A DNA stretch of 64,000 bases from positions 1 through 64,000 of the forward strand of contig QOCQ01000001.1 in the NCBI GenBank assembly GCA_003574685.1. The letters are read 5' to 3'. Positions 7,466 to 18,918 of the stretch are shown here, piece by piece (position 1 is the stretch's first letter; every line of letters begins with the position of its first letter). A model generated the notes under the pieces. The model ran no database searches, was not told the DNA's origin, and saw only the letters and a program-made list of their open reading frames with translations. Source of the stretch: Rhodospirillaceae bacterium SYSU D60007. GTDB taxonomy: Bacteria > Pseudomonadota > Alphaproteobacteria > Reyranellales > Reyranellaceae. The position numbers were made by a program, and so were the translations under genes.

Positions 7466-8464
7466 ATGGGAAAGCGGCGGGGCGCCAAGGTCGATGGCTG
7501 GCTCAATCTCGACAAGCCGCTGGGGCTGAGCTCGGCCCAGGCGGTGGCGCGGGCGCGGCGGCTGTTCGGGGCGGCCAAGGTGGGGCATGGCGGCACGCTC
7601 GATCCGCTGGCCAGCGGCGTGCTGCCGATCGCCTTCGGCGAGGCCACCAAGACGGTGGCGTGGGTGATAGAGGGCGCCAAGGCCTACCGCTTCACCCTGC
7701 GCTTCGGCGCCGCCACGGCCACCGACGATCTGGAAGGCGAGGTGATTGCGCGCTCGGACGCACGGCCGGACGATGCGGCGCTGGCGGCGGCGCTGGACCG
7801 GTTTCGCGGCACGATCGAGCAGCGGCCGCCGGCCTATTCCGCCCTAAAGGTGGGGGGCGAGCGGGCCTATGCGCTGGCCCGCGCCGGCATTGCCGTCGCG
7901 CTGGCGGCGCGGCGGGTCGAGGTCCATGAGCTGGAGCTGCTGGCGCGGCCGGCCGCCGATACGGCCATTCTGCACGTGCGCTGCGGCAAGGGGACCTATA
8001 TCCGCGCGCTGGCTCGCGATATCGCCGAAGCGCTGGGCACGGTGGGGCATGTCGCGGCCCTGCGGCGCACGCTGTGCGGACCGTTTTCCGAAGCCGATGC
8101 GGTCACGCTGGAGGCGCTGGCGGAGGCGGCGGGAAATCCGCTTTCCCCGCCGGGGGAATTGGGGCATACATCCGCGCTCTTCGGGTTCCTGCGGCCCGTC
8201 GCGACCGCGCTGGACGACATCCCGGCGCTGGCCCTGACGGACCACGAGGCGGCACGGCTTTCCCAGGGAATGGCCGTGAAGCTGCCCGAAGATGGCGGCC
8301 GCAGCGCGGCGCCGATCGGGACGATGTCGCCTGCCGGGGAGACGGCCGGACCTGCCATGAACGCCCGCGCGGGCGTCGTGCGGGCCATGGCCGGGGACAG
8401 GCTGGTGGCCATCGCCCGCATCGACGCGGGGCTGGTGCGGCCGGTGCGAGTCCTCAACCTCTGA
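7466..8464 (+). CDS. truB: tRNA pseudouridine(55) synthase TruB
   Basis: TruB makes pseudouridine 55 in the T-loop of tRNAs. The 332-aa product has the catalytic aspartate D46 in GHGGTLDPLASGVLP, a later RPPAYSALKVGG motif and the C-terminal GKGTYIRALARDI segment. The ATG at 7466 was chosen; the frame runs back to 7316 through unrelated sequence. A region near residues 275-305 (GGRSAAPIGTMSPAGETAG) looks like a variable insertion. rpsO follows after 15 nt and pnp after that, the usual order, but truB here is on the strand opposite to infB. Confidence 0.95.
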   Translation: MGKRRGAKVDGWLNLDKPLGLSSAQAVARARRLFGAAKVGHGGTLDPLASGVLPIAFGEATKTVAWVIEGAKAYRFTLRFGAATATDDLEGEVIARSDARPDDAALAAALDRFRGTIEQRPPAYSALKVGGERAYALARAGIAVALAARRVEVHELELLARPAADTAILHVRCGKGTYIRALARDIAEALGTVGHVAALRRTLCGPFSEADAVTLEALAEAAGNPLSPPGELGHTSALFGFLRPVATALDDIPALALTDHEAARLSQGMAVKLPEDGGRSAAPIGTMSPAGETAGPAMNARAGVVRAMAGDRLVAIARIDAGLVRPVRVLNL

Positions 8465-8479
8465 TCCCGGGAGTGCCCG

Positions 8480-8749
8480 ATGTCGATCACCGCCGAACGC
8501 AAGACCGAGCTTGTGAAGCAATATGCCGTCAAGGACGGCGATACCGGCTCGCCGGAAGTGCAGGTGGCGCTGCTCAGCGAGCGCATCAACAACCTGACCG
8601 AGCATTTCCGGAGCCACATCAAGGACCACCATTCGCGGCGTGGGCTGCTGAAGATGGTGAGCCAGCGGCGCCGCCTGCTGGACTACCTGAAGTCGCGGGA
8701 CCAGAAGCGCTACGAAGGCCTGATCGACCGCCTCGGCCTGCGGCGGTAG
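8480..8749 (+). CDS. rpsO: 30S ribosomal protein S15
   Basis: S15 binds 16S rRNA early in 30S assembly. The 89-aa length is exactly usual. The signature blocks are present: [35 protein letters not shown] and RRRLLDYLK, ending [13 protein letters not shown]. It is 15 nt downstream of truB and upstream of pnp, a conserved arrangement in which S15 and PNPase are often co-expressed. Confidence 0.98.
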   Translation: MSITAERKTELVKQYAVKDGDTGSPEVQVALLSERINNLTEHFRSHIKDHHSRRGLLKMVSQRRRLLDYLKSRDQKRYEGLIDRLGLRR

Positions 8750-8790
8750 CAGAGGGTTCGCGGTTGGCCCGTACGCACAGCACCTCCTTT

Positions 8791-8928
8791 CCTTCCCCCG
8801 GAGGGGGAAGGTGGCGCGCAGCGCCGGAAGGGGGATGCCGCCACAGGTCCGGCATCAAACGCGAAACGCTGGGCGGGTTGAGACATCCCCCTTCCGCCCT
8901 TCGGGCACCTTCCCCCTCCGGGGGAAGG
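8791..8928. repeat. REP-like palindromic element, family A, copy 1
   Basis: A 138-bp unit bounded by two inverted copies of CCTTCCCCCGGAGGGGGAAG (8791-8811 and, reversed, 8908-8928). Each end is itself a hairpin. Inside lies CGGAAGGGGGATG with its inverse CATCCCCCTTCCG, then small alternative stems (GCGCGCAGCGC on one side, GCCCGAAGGGC on the other). It occupies most of the 391-bp rpsO-pnp gap; the rest (8929-9140) has a short stem at 8939-8945/8974-8980 and otherwise only the pnp leader. Confidence 0.85.
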
Positions 8929-9140
8929 TTGTGGGAGTGGCCTCGTCGCGGTGACGGGGCCTTTTGGTGCCGGCGAGGCCGATTCCCCGAGGAATACGGT
9001 CGGCGTCGCCGGCTTTGTCAGCACAACCGGCAGGACAAGGGCGAGAGCAGATCGTCCCGCCGGTCCCGGTTCCGCATGGGGCGGCACCGGGCGGTCAGCG
9101 CCGCGGGGGCGTTTGGGCCGTAACGGAAAGGAAGAAACGT

Positions 9141-11300
<2,160 letters not shown>

Positions 11301-11308
11301 GCAAAAAT

Positions 11309-11427
11309 CCTTCCCCCGGAGGGGGAAGGTGCCCGAAGGGCGGAAGGGGGATCGCGCCACAGGTGCTGCGCTTGTTGAGGCATCCCCCTTCCGGCGCTGC
11401 GCGCCACCTTCCCCCTCCGGGGGAAGG
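11309..11427. repeat. REP-like palindromic element, family A, copy 2
   Basis: A 119-bp unit bounded by CCTTCCCCCGGAGGGGGAAG (11309-11329) and its inverse (11407-11427), with inner GCGGAAGGGGGAT/ATCCCCCTTCCG arms. The two variable inner stems are exchanged relative to copy 1: GCCCGAAGGGC is here on the left and GCGCTGCGCGC on the right. It starts 9 nt after the pnp stop and probably also acts as a transcription terminator. Confidence 0.85.
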
Positions 11428-11503
11428 CAAGGCATGCGTTCGCTTGAATGGCGGGCTGATGTGGCTTACGTGATCGCAGGCGAACGATTGCGAGGGAGCC
11501 GCC

Positions 11504-12466
11504 ATGCACGGCGCAGAGAGCGAGTTCCGCGGCCGCATCTATGACAGCATTGTCGAGACCATCGGTGCGACGCCGCTGGTGCGGCTCAACAAGTTCGCGG
11601 CCAAACACGGGCTTGGGGCCGAGATCCTCGCCAAGCTGGAGTTCTTCAACCCGCTGGCCTCGGTGAAGGACCGCATCGGGCTCGCCATGATCGAGGCGGC
11701 GGAGAAAGCCGGCCGCATCACGCCCGGACGCTCGACGTTGATCGAGCCGACGTCGGGTAATACCGGCATCGGGCTGGCGTTCGTCGCCGCCGCCAAGGGC
11801 TACCGGCTGATCCTGACCATGCCGGAATCGATGTCGGTGGAGCGCCGGCGCATGCTGCGCATTCTCGGCGCCGAGCTGGAACTGACGCCGCGCGAGAAGG
11901 GCATGCGCGGGGCCATCGCGCGCGCCGAGGAGCTGCTGAAGAAAATCCCCGACAGCTTCATGCCGCAGCAATTCGCCAATCCCGCCAATCCCGAGATCCA
12001 CCGCCGCACCACGGCCGAGGAGATCTGGCGCGACACCGGCGGCAAGCTCGACATTTTCGTCTCGGGCGTCGGCACCGGTGGCACCATCACTGGCGTGGGC
12101 GAAGTGCTGAAGCCGCGCCTGCCGCATCTCAAGGTCTATGCCGTCGAGCCCGAGGACAGCGCCGTGCTGTCGGGCGGCGCGCCGGGCGCGCATCCCATCC
12201 AGGGCATCGGCGCGGGCTTTGTGCCCGACATTCTCAATCGCGGCGTGATCGACGGCGTGCTGCGCGTCGCCAACAGCTCGGCCTTCGCGATGGCGCGCGA
12301 GGTGGCGGCGGTGGAGGGACTGCCGGTCGGCATCTCGGCGGGCGCGGCGCTGTCGGCGGCGCTGGAGCTGGCGCAGCAGCCCGGCAACGAGGGCAAGCGC
12401 ATCGTCGCGATCATCCCCGATTTCGCCGAGCGCTATCTCTCCACCCCCCTGTTCGAGGGGTATTGA
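11504..12466 (+). CDS. cysK: Cysteine synthase (O-acetylserine sulfhydrylase)
   Basis: This PLP enzyme makes cysteine from O-acetylserine and sulfide. In the 320-aa product the PLP lysine is K55 in [11 protein letters not shown], the substrate loop is [10 protein letters not shown] (81-90), and the phosphate loop is GTGGTITG. The length matches CysK. moeB and a DsrE-family gene follow at 16 nt and by overlap, so the three probably form a sulfur-handling operon. Confidence 0.95.
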   Translation: MHGAESEFRGRIYDSIVETIGATPLVRLNKFAAKHGLGAEILAKLEFFNPLASVKDRIGLAMIEAAEKAGRITPGRSTLIEPTSGNTGIGLAFVAAAKGYRLILTMPESMSVERRRMLRILGAELELTPREKGMRGAIARAEELLKKIPDSFMPQQFANPANPEIHRRTTAEEIWRDTGGKLDIFVSGVGTGGTITGVGEVLKPRLPHLKVYAVEPEDSAVLSGGAPGAHPIQGIGAGFVPDILNRGVIDGVLRVANSSAFAMAREVAAVEGLPVGISAGAALSAALELAQQPGNEGKRIVAIIPDFAERYLSTPLFEGY

Positions 12467-12482
12467 TCAGGCCCGCCACACC

Positions 12483-13316
12483 ATGAACCGCGATTTCACC
12501 GAGGCGGAACTGCACCGCTATGCGCGGCACATCATCCTGCCGGAGATCGGCGGTGAGGGGCAGGCGAAGCTGCGCGCCGCGAAGGTGCTGGTGATCGGCG
12601 CCGGCGGGCTGGGCACGCCGCTGCTGCAGTATCTCGGCGCCGCCGGCGTGGGCACGCTTGGTGTGGTCGATCACGACACGGTGGCGCTGTCGAATTTGCA
12701 GCGGCAGGTGATCCACCGCACCGCCGATGTTGGTGCTGCCAAGGTGGAAAGCGCGCGCCGGGCGCTGGGCGAGATCAACCCCGAGGTGCGGGTGGTGGCG
12801 CACCAGGCGCGGCTGACGCCAGAGAACGCGCTGGCGCTGGTATCGGACTACGACATCGTGGCCGATGGCTCGGACAATTTCGCGACACGCTATCTGCTGA
12901 CTGATGCCTGCTATTTTGCGCAGAAGACGCTGGTGGCGGCCGCGATCCTGCGCTTCGAGGCGCAGCTCTCGACCTACAAGCCGCATCTGGGCCCGCCGCA
13001 TCCCTGCTACCGCTGCGTCTTTCCCGAGCCGCCGCCGCCCGAATCGGTGCCGAGCTGCGCGCAGGCCGGCGTGCTGGGCGCCATGGCCGGCACCATGGGC
13101 GCGTGGCAGGCGACCGAGGTGGTGAAGGAGATTCTCGGGGTGGGCGAGTCGCTGTCGGGCAAGCTGCTGCTCTACGATGCGCTCGATGCGCGGGTGGAGC
13201 GGCTGGCCATCACGCGCCGGCCCGACTGCCCACTCTGCGGCGCGCAGCCGGCGATCACCTCGCTGGACTCGCCGCTGGCGCAGGCGAGCTATGCCGAGGT
13301 CTATTGTGGCGACTGA
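12483..13316 (+). CDS. moeB: MoeB/ThiF-type adenylyltransferase
   Basis: An E1-like enzyme that adenylates the C-terminal glycine of a small sulfur carrier such as MoaD or ThiS. The 277-aa product has the nucleotide-binding GAGGLG (39-44), a catalytic-type cysteine C192 (PSCAQAGVLG) and two zinc Cys pairs C175/C178 (CYRC) and C249/C252 (CPLC). It lacks a rhodanese domain. Being next to cysK and a DsrE protein, it may serve molybdopterin, thiamine or cysteine sulfur transfer; the partner carrier is not in the window. Confidence 0.9.
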   Translation: MNRDFTEAELHRYARHIILPEIGGEGQAKLRAAKVLVIGAGGLGTPLLQYLGAAGVGTLGVVDHDTVALSNLQRQVIHRTADVGAAKVESARRALGEINPEVRVVAHQARLTPENALALVSDYDIVADGSDNFATRYLLTDACYFAQKTLVAAAILRFEAQLSTYKPHLGPPHPCYRCVFPEPPPPESVPSCAQAGVLGAMAGTMGAWQATEVVKEILGVGESLSGKLLLYDALDARVERLAITRRPDCPLCGAQPAITSLDSPLAQASYAEVYCGD

Positions 13317-13704
13317 CGCGCCTGCGCTGTCGATCATATCGCTCTCGGGCGATTTCGAGCGGGTGCACTATGCGCTGGCCATGGCCAGTGCCGCGCGTGC
13401 GGTGGGCCGCGAGGTGACGCTCTTCTTCACGCAGGGCGCGCTGTGGGCGCTGGCGCGCGAGGATGACGGGCGTGCCGGATGGGCGGCGCGCGATGCGGAG
13501 CTCAAGGCGCGCGGCGTGGGCGATTTCGAGACGCTGCTGTCCGCCTGTGTCGAGCTGGGCGTGCGCTTCATCGTCTGCGAGATGGGCCTGCGCGCGCAGG
13601 CACTCGACGCCGCCATGCTGCGCGATGACGTGCCCTACGAAACCGCCGGCATCGTCACCCTGCTGGAAGCCACCCCGCCCGGCGCCCAGATCGTAACGCT
13701 GTAG
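13306..13704 (+). CDS. DsrE-family protein
   Basis: A 132-aa protein of the DsrE/DsrF-like fold, a family that includes sulfur-relay and peroxiredoxin-like proteins. The start is a GTG at 13306, overlapping the moeB stop by 11 nt. Sequence blocks are SIISLSGDFERVHYALAMA, VTLFFTQGALWAL and a single conserved-type cysteine in FIVCEMGLRAQALD. The overlap with moeB implies co-expression. A role in sulfur transfer is inferred from the neighbours. Confidence 0.75.
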   Translation: MATDAPALSIISLSGDFERVHYALAMASAARAVGREVTLFFTQGALWALAREDDGRAGWAARDAELKARGVGDFETLLSACVELGVRFIVCEMGLRAQALDAAMLRDDVPYETAGIVTLLEATPPGAQIVTL

Positions 13705-13711
13705 GATCATC

Positions 13712-13813
13712 GCTGGGAGCGCGGGCATCCTGCCCGCATCGGCGCGAAGCGCCGAGGTTCTTCGCCTCCGCTTGCGCTGCGGCGAATGCGGGCAAGATGC
13801 CCGCGCTCCCAGC
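13712..13813. repeat. 102-bp palindromic element, family C
   Basis: Arms of 28 bp at 13712-13739 (GCTGGGAGCGCGGGCATCCT...) and 13786-13813 match as inverted repeats at 27 of 28 positions. Each arm contains its own GCGGGCAnnnTGCCCGC hairpin, and the middle has further small stems. It exactly fills the gap between the convergent DsrE and M23 genes and could terminate both. Confidence 0.8.
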
Positions 13814-13814
13814 G

Positions 13815-15314
13815 CTACTCGATTATCGGTGCCTCTTCGCGCTGGCGGTTGATGCGGGCCATCACCGCCTTGAAGCGGGCGAGGTCCTTGCCGGCCAGCT
13901 TCGCGCGCAGCGCGGTGCGGGCGACGTTCAGCGGGTTCACCGGCCGGCCCTTGCGGTGCAGCTCGAAATGCAGGTGCGGTCCGGTGGACATGCCGGTGCT
14001 GCCGACGAAGCCGATCACCTGCCCCTGCCGCACCCGCGCGCCCGGGCGGATGCCGCGGGCGATGCGCCTGAGATGCGCGTAGCCGGTGGCGAGGCCTTTT
14101 GCGTGCAGGATCTTCACCCAGTTGCCGTAGCCGCCGCGGCGGCCGGCCTGCACCACCTTGCCGGCGCCGGCGGCCAGCACCGGCGTGCCGGAGGGGGCGG
14201 CGAAGTCGATGCCGGAATGCATGCGCGTGAAGCCGAGCACGGGATGGCGCCGCATGCCGAAGCGCGAAGACACCCGGCTGAGGTTCAGCGGTGTGCGCAG
14301 CAGCGCCTTCACCACGCTCTGGCCGTCGCCGTACCAGAAGAACTCCGCACCATTCTGCGGCTTGAAGCGGTAGACGCTGAGCTCCTTGCGGCCGCCGCCG
14401 GTGGTGATCTCGGCCCACAGCACGCGGCCCGAATCGACCAGCCTGCCGTCGCTGGTCCATGACTGCTCGACCAGCACGTCGAAGCGGTCGCCGATCTTCA
14501 TGTCGTGCTGGAAGCTCACGTCCCACGAGAAGGCGCGCACCACCTCGGCCCGCGCCGAATGCGGCACGCCCGCGGCATCGAGGCTGCCGATCAGCGAGCC
14601 GTCGACCTTGCCCGTGGCGCGCACCAGCTTCGCCACCACCTCGAAGATCTTCTTGTGGACGCTGAAGCTGCCGTCCTCGTCGCGCTCCAGCGTGATCTCC
14701 TTGCGCGCCTCGGGGCGGATGGCCAGCGCCTGCAGCACCGGCGTGGCGTCGCCCTGGCCCAGCGTGCGCATCTCGAGATGGATGTCCTGATCGACCTGCA
14801 GGCGCGTCAGGTTCAGATGCGGCTTCAGGGCCGCGATCACGCGCGCCACCTCGTCGGGCGGGATGTCCTGATCGCGCAGGATACTGGCGAGCGTGTCGCC
14901 TTTCTCCAGACGCACCGTCATCTCGTAGGAGTCGAGCGGCAGCCCCTCGGCGGGCGCCGTTGCGACGACGATCGGCGGCAGGGCGATATCGGCAGGGTCC
15001 GGCATGCCGGCCGTGTCCGGCGCCAGCAACGGTGAGGACGCGGGCGGAACCGCCGGCGGCGGTGGCGCGGCGGCGATCTCGACCGGTGCGGCCGGTGGGG
15101 GTGCCGGCGGCAACTCCTCTACCGGCAGATCCTGCCTGAGCGCCGCCCAGCACAGAACCGCGAGCAGGGCGAGGCTGCTGTAGCCCGCGCCGCGCTTGAT
15201 CCAGCCGGGAACGACGGCGGCGGAGCTGCGCACCTGAACCAGAGTGGCGCGGGCCTGGGGTGCGTGGCGAGGAGAAACGTTATTGTCATGCAAAATCGAG
15301 GGCTGGTCGCGCAT
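13815..15314 (-). CDS. M23 family metallopeptidase (murein endopeptidase, MepM-like)
   Basis: A 499-aa cell-envelope protein. One N-terminal transmembrane segment (about 42-60) is followed by a Pro/Ala-rich linker, a LysM/OapA-like region (LEKGDTLASILRDQDIP, about 135-180) and a C-terminal M23 domain. Zinc ligands appear in MHSGIDFAAPSGTPV (His near 365, Asp near 369) and GPHLHFEL (near 447). Such enzymes cut peptidoglycan cross-links in the periplasm during growth. The active-site motifs are complete. It ends 2 nt from the family C palindrome, opposite the DsrE gene. Confidence 0.92.
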   Translation of the reverse strand: MRDQPSILHDNNVSPRHAPQARATLVQVRSSAAVVPGWIKRGAGYSSLALLAVLCWAALRQDLPVEELPPAPPPAAPVEIAAAPPPPAVPPASSPLLAPDTAGMPDPADIALPPIVVATAPAEGLPLDSYEMTVRLEKGDTLASILRDQDIPPDEVARVIAALKPHLNLTRLQVDQDIHLEMRTLGQGDATPVLQALAIRPEARKEITLERDEDGSFSVHKKIFEVVAKLVRATGKVDGSLIGSLDAAGVPHSARAEVVRAFSWDVSFQHDMKIGDRFDVLVEQSWTSDGRLVDSGRVLWAEITTGGGRKELSVYRFKPQNGAEFFWYGDGQSVVKALLRTPLNLSRVSSRFGMRRHPVLGFTRMHSGIDFAAPSGTPVLAAGAGKVVQAGRRGGYGNWVKILHAKGLATGYAHLRRIARGIRPGARVRQGQVIGFVGSTGMSTGPHLHFELHRKGRPVNPLNVARTALRAKLAGKDLARFKAVMARINRQREEAPIIE

Positions 15315-15508
15315 CCGCGCTCCCTGGAGGCAAGAGGGGGCAAGTCCGGCGCCGCCCTTTTTGTTGCCCGTCCGACAGGATCGTCGTCAGCGGGCGGCGA
15401 GCGGTCGCCGTGTGCCGGCGGTACGGGCCCTCGGGTCTGGCCTCTGTCGCACCGCCGAACTCAGTCCCTATTGTCGCCAAGCTTCGCCGGCAGCGCAACG
15501 ATTCGGTG

Positions 15509-16183
15509 CTATTCCGCCGCAGGGACCTGCACGCCGACGCCGATGGGGCAGGCAACGCCGGTGCCGCCCAGGCCGCAATAGCCGTTGGGCACCTTGGCCA
15601 GATATTGCTGGTGATAGTCCTCGGCGTAGTAGAAGGGTGGCGCGTCGCGAATCTCGGTGGTGATGTCGCCGAAGCCGCGCTTCTTCAGCTCGGCCTGATA
15701 GGCGCGCAGCGAAGCGTCCGCGGCCTGCTTCTGCGCGGCCGAGAACGTGTAGATGCCGGAGCGATACTGTGTGCCGATATCGTTGCCCTGACGCATGCCC
15801 TGCGTGGGGTCGTGGCTTTCCCAGAACACCTTGAGCAACGCCTCGTAGGATGTCTTCGCGGGATCGAACCAGACCTTGACCACCTCGTTGTGGCCGGTCA
15901 GCCCGGAGCACACCTCCTCATAGGTGGCGTGCGGCGTGAAACCGCCGGCATAGCCCGCGGCCGTGCTGTAAACGCCCGGCGCCTGCCAGAACTTGCGCTC
16001 CGCGCCCCAGAAGCAGCCCAGCCCGAACATCGCCTCCTCCAGACCCGCCGGGAAAGGCGGCTGGATACGGTTGCCGTTCACGAAATGCGTGTCCGGCACG
16101 TCGAAGGCCGGCATCTTGCGGCCGGGCAGCGCGCGCTCGGGTTCCGGCATTTTCAGCTTCTTGCCGAACAGCGATGTCAGCAT
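15509..16183 (-). CDS. msrA: Peptide-methionine (S)-S-oxide reductase MsrA
   Basis: MsrA repairs oxidised methionine. The 224-aa product has the catalytic C57 in [13 protein letters not shown], the [18 protein letters not shown] block and resolving cysteines in the tail ([15 protein letters not shown]). The ATG at 16181-16183 has a GGAGATT ribosome-binding site just upstream and was preferred over an open frame to 16306. No signal peptide, so cytoplasmic. It is divergent from the histidine kinase gene 55 nt away. Confidence 0.95.
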   Translation of the reverse strand: MLTSLFGKKLKMPEPERALPGRKMPAFDVPDTHFVNGNRIQPPFPAGLEEAMFGLGCFWGAERKFWQAPGVYSTAAGYAGGFTPHATYEEVCSGLTGHNEVVKVWFDPAKTSYEALLKVFWESHDPTQGMRQGNDIGTQYRSGIYTFSAAQKQAADASLRAYQAELKKRGFGDITTEIRDAPPFYYAEDYHQQYLAKVPNGYCGLGGTGVACPIGVGVQVPAAE

Positions 16184-16238
16184 GACAATCTCCTGCGATC
16201 CTCTGGCTCCAAAGTGTGCCCGGCGGGAAGGGCGGTCA

Positions 16239-18074
16239 ATGGCCAGATACAGGGAACTGCCGCCGACCCAGAGCCAGGCCATTCTGGCCGAGCAGGTCAG
16301 GGTCATTTACATCGAGGGCCAGCGGCTGATCCTGACCGGAATTGCCGTCGCCCTGATCCTGGTGTGGGTGCTCTGGAACCACGTCGCGCACGCGGTGCTC
16401 CTCGCCTGGCTGGGTGCGTTCGGAGCCTATGCGCTGGTGCGTCTGGCAATGGTCCGGGCCTATCGCCGCCACGCCGCGGACGACGCCGATCATCGCGTCT
16501 GGATGGTCCGGGCGCTGTGGGCCCTGGCGCTGGGCGGCAGCCTCTGGGGCGCCGCCTGCTTCCTGTTCTATGTGCCGGGCCGCATCGAATACCAGCTCTT
16601 CCTCGTGACCATCCTGCTGGGCGCGGTCGTGTCAGGCCTCGTCACGCTGGCCGTGCACCTGCCGGCCTATCTGGTCTTCATCCTGCCGTTCCTGGTGGCG
16701 ACGGCGGTGCGCTACGGGATGGAGAATGACCCGCTGCACGTGGGTATCGCGCTGGCCGCGATCGCCATCCTGTTCATCTTCGTCAACTTTGCGCGCTACA
16801 TACAAAACAGCTTCGTCGAATCGTTGAAGCTGCGTATGGCGCTGGCGGAACGCAACCAGGAGCTTGCCGAGCGCAACCGCGAGGTGGAGCGCGCGAACCT
16901 TGCGCGATCGCGCTTCCTTGCCGCAGCCAGCCACGACCTGCGCCAGCCCCTGCATGCGCTGAACCTGTTTGTTACGCGGCTCGAGCGCGAGACCGATCCC
17001 GCCGAACGGGACCGTGTTATCGCCGGCATCGATTCTGCCGTCGGGGCAATGAATGAACTGTTCAACGCGCTGCTGGACATCTCCAAGCTCGATGCCGGCG
17101 TGCTCAAGCCGGACATCACGAGGTTCCCGGTCGGCAATCTGTTGACCCGAATCGAAACAACGTTCGGGGCGACAGCGCGCGAGAAGGGCCTGCGCTTGCG
17201 GATAGTCCAGAGCGACGTCTGGGTCCGCAGCGACTTCATCCTGCTCGAGCGAATCCTGCTCAACCTGGTATCGAACGCGGTTCGCTACACATGTCGTGGC
17301 GGAGTCCTCGTTGGCTGCCGCCGCCGGGGCGAGTCGTTGCGCATCGAGGTTCGCGACAGCGGGATCGGCATCCCCGAAGACCAGCAGCGCAACATCTTCT
17401 CGGAGTTTTACCAACTGGCACCGCAGGAGGCGGACGGGCGCGCCGGCCTCGGCCTGGGCCTTGCGATCGTGGATCGCCTGTCGCGTCTTCTCGATCATCC
17501 GGTCGCCTTGCGGTCGAAGCCGGGTGCGGGCTCGTGCTTCTCCGTTCTGGTGCCGTTGGCTGCGCCACGGCCGCAATCGGACACAGCGACCGCCGTCGCC
17601 GATGCGATGCCCGATCCGCTGCGGAACAGGCTCATCATGGTGATCGACGACGACGCGCTGGTGCTGGAGGCCATGCGGGGGCTGCTGCAGGGATGGGGAT
17701 GCCGGGCTGTCCTCGCCGAGACAGATACCGAAGCACTGGCACGCCTTGCCCAATACGGCGGCGGTGCGCCGGACCTGATCATTTCGGATTATCGCCTCGC
17801 GAATGGCAGGACGGGCGTGCAGGCCATCACAAGGCTGCGCGAGGCGCTTGGGGCGTCCATTCCAGCCTTCCTCATCACCGGCGACACGGCGCCGGAGGTT
17901 CTGCGTGAGGCCGGGGCCAGCGGCTTTCACTTGCTGCACAAGCCTGTCGCACCCATGACGATGCGGGCGATGGTGAACCAGCTTTTGAGTGCGCGTGGGT
18001 CTACCGCTGGTCGGCTCTCGGCAGCGCCCAGCCAAGCGACGTCGCGGCAAGCACCGCCTCGGTGCGATTGCTGA
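16239..18074 (+). CDS. Hybrid sensor histidine kinase with C-terminal receiver
   Basis: A 611-aa membrane sensor. Residues 28-170 hold about six hydrophobic segments with little periplasmic loop. A coiled coil ([20 protein letters not shown]) leads to the H box [11 protein letters not shown] (His near 232), N box [10 protein letters not shown], and the DSGIGIP and [12 protein letters not shown]-binding boxes. A receiver domain follows, with [12 protein letters not shown] and phospho-acceptor Asp near 517 (LIISDYRL). The last 24 residues after the receiver are encoded opposite the 3' end of the facing regulator gene. The membrane-embedded sensor suggests a hydrophobic or membrane signal. The partner is presumably the adjacent LuxR-type regulator. 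Confidence 0.92.
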   Translation: MARYRELPPTQSQAILAEQVRVIYIEGQRLILTGIAVALILVWVLWNHVAHAVLLAWLGAFGAYALVRLAMVRAYRRHAADDADHRVWMVRALWALALGGSLWGAACFLFYVPGRIEYQLFLVTILLGAVVSGLVTLAVHLPAYLVFILPFLVATAVRYGMENDPLHVGIALAAIAILFIFVNFARYIQNSFVESLKLRMALAERNQELAERNREVERANLARSRFLAAASHDLRQPLHALNLFVTRLERETDPAERDRVIAGIDSAVGAMNELFNALLDISKLDAGVLKPDITRFPVGNLLTRIETTFGATAREKGLRLRIVQSDVWVRSDFILLERILLNLVSNAVRYTCRGGVLVGCRRRGESLRIEVRDSGIGIPEDQQRNIFSEFYQLAPQEADGRAGLGLGLAIVDRLSRLLDHPVALRSKPGAGSCFSVLVPLAAPRPQSDTATAVADAMPDPLRNRLIMVIDDDALVLEAMRGLLQGWGCRAVLAETDTEALARLAQYGGGAPDLIISDYRLANGRTGVQAITRLREALGASIPAFLITGDTAPEVLREAGASGFHLLHKPVAPMTMRAMVNQLLSARGSTAGRLSAAPSQATSRQAPPRCDC

Positions 18075-18681
18075 CCTTGAGCGCCTTCAGAATGGCAGTG
18101 ACGTGGTTCTTCACTGTCGGCTCGGCGAGATCGAGCTTGCGGCAGATCGCCTTGTTGCTTTTTCCCTGCATCAGCAGGGCGAGCACATCGATCTGCCGCT
18201 CCGTCAGGCCCAGACTGGCGGGCGATGGTTGCGCTCCCGTCCAGGTGCCGGAGGTCGGCGAAGCCTGATCGGGCGCTGCCGCGTGGGCTTCGAGGATCTC
18301 AGGCGGAATGTAGACGCCGCCGGAGAAGACGAGGTTCAGCGCCCCGAACATCACCTCGCGCGGCGCCGATTTGGGGATGAATCCCGATGCGCCGAGATCG
18401 AGGGCGCGCATCACGTTCACGCGCTCATGAAAACCCGACAGCACGACAATCGACAGGGCGGGATAGCGCTCGCGCAATTCCTTGAGCACGGCAAAGCCAT
18501 CGCGATCGGGCAAATTCAGGTCGAGCAGGGCGAGCTGAAGATCCGGATGATCCGTCGCGAGATGCAGGGCCTGGCGCGAGTCGATAGCCTCGAAGATGAG
18601 GGCCTCAGGCTTCAGGTCCCGCAGGACGCCGCGCAGCGCGTCGCGGATCAGCACATGGTCATCGACGATCAGGATCTTCAT
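18001..18681 (-). CDS. NarL/LuxR-type response regulator
   Basis: A 226-aa regulator: receiver domain 1-120 with D7/D8 and phospho-acceptor D54 (LALLDLNLPDRDG), a Ser/Thr/Pro linker, and a LuxR-type helix-turn-helix at about 158-212 (LTERQIDVLALLMQGKSN ... EPTVKNHVTAIL). The ATG at 18679-18681 (MKILIVDDH) was chosen. It faces the hybrid kinase gene tail to tail and overlaps it by 74 nt, an unusual arrangement that makes the two transcripts complementary at their 3' ends. The two are probably a cognate pair. Confidence 0.92.
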   Translation of the reverse strand: MKILIVDDHVLIRDALRGVLRDLKPEALIFEAIDSRQALHLATDHPDLQLALLDLNLPDRDGFAVLKELRERYPALSIVVLSGFHERVNVMRALDLGASGFIPKSAPREVMFGALNLVFSGGVYIPPEILEAHAAAPDQASPTSGTWTGAQPSPASLGLTERQIDVLALLMQGKSNKAICRKLDLAEPTVKNHVTAILKALKVSNRTEAVLAATSLGWALPRADQR

Positions 18682-18918
18682 CAGGGCTCCCGCATGGAGC
18701 CGGCAGTCGGCCGGATTTCCGCCGTAAGTACCTTCGTCCCGGGACGAAAGCATGACCTTCACTGCGTCTCGACTATGCGGCGAATGTCGAATGGCGACAA
18801 GCATCTGACCTGATGCGCAGGCTGCACTCCCGAAAAAGTGAGCGATACCTCAGGATGATTTTCCCTGCGACCTCACAGCGACAAACTGCCAACGCTGGAT
18901 GTGTTGTGGGAGATAATC

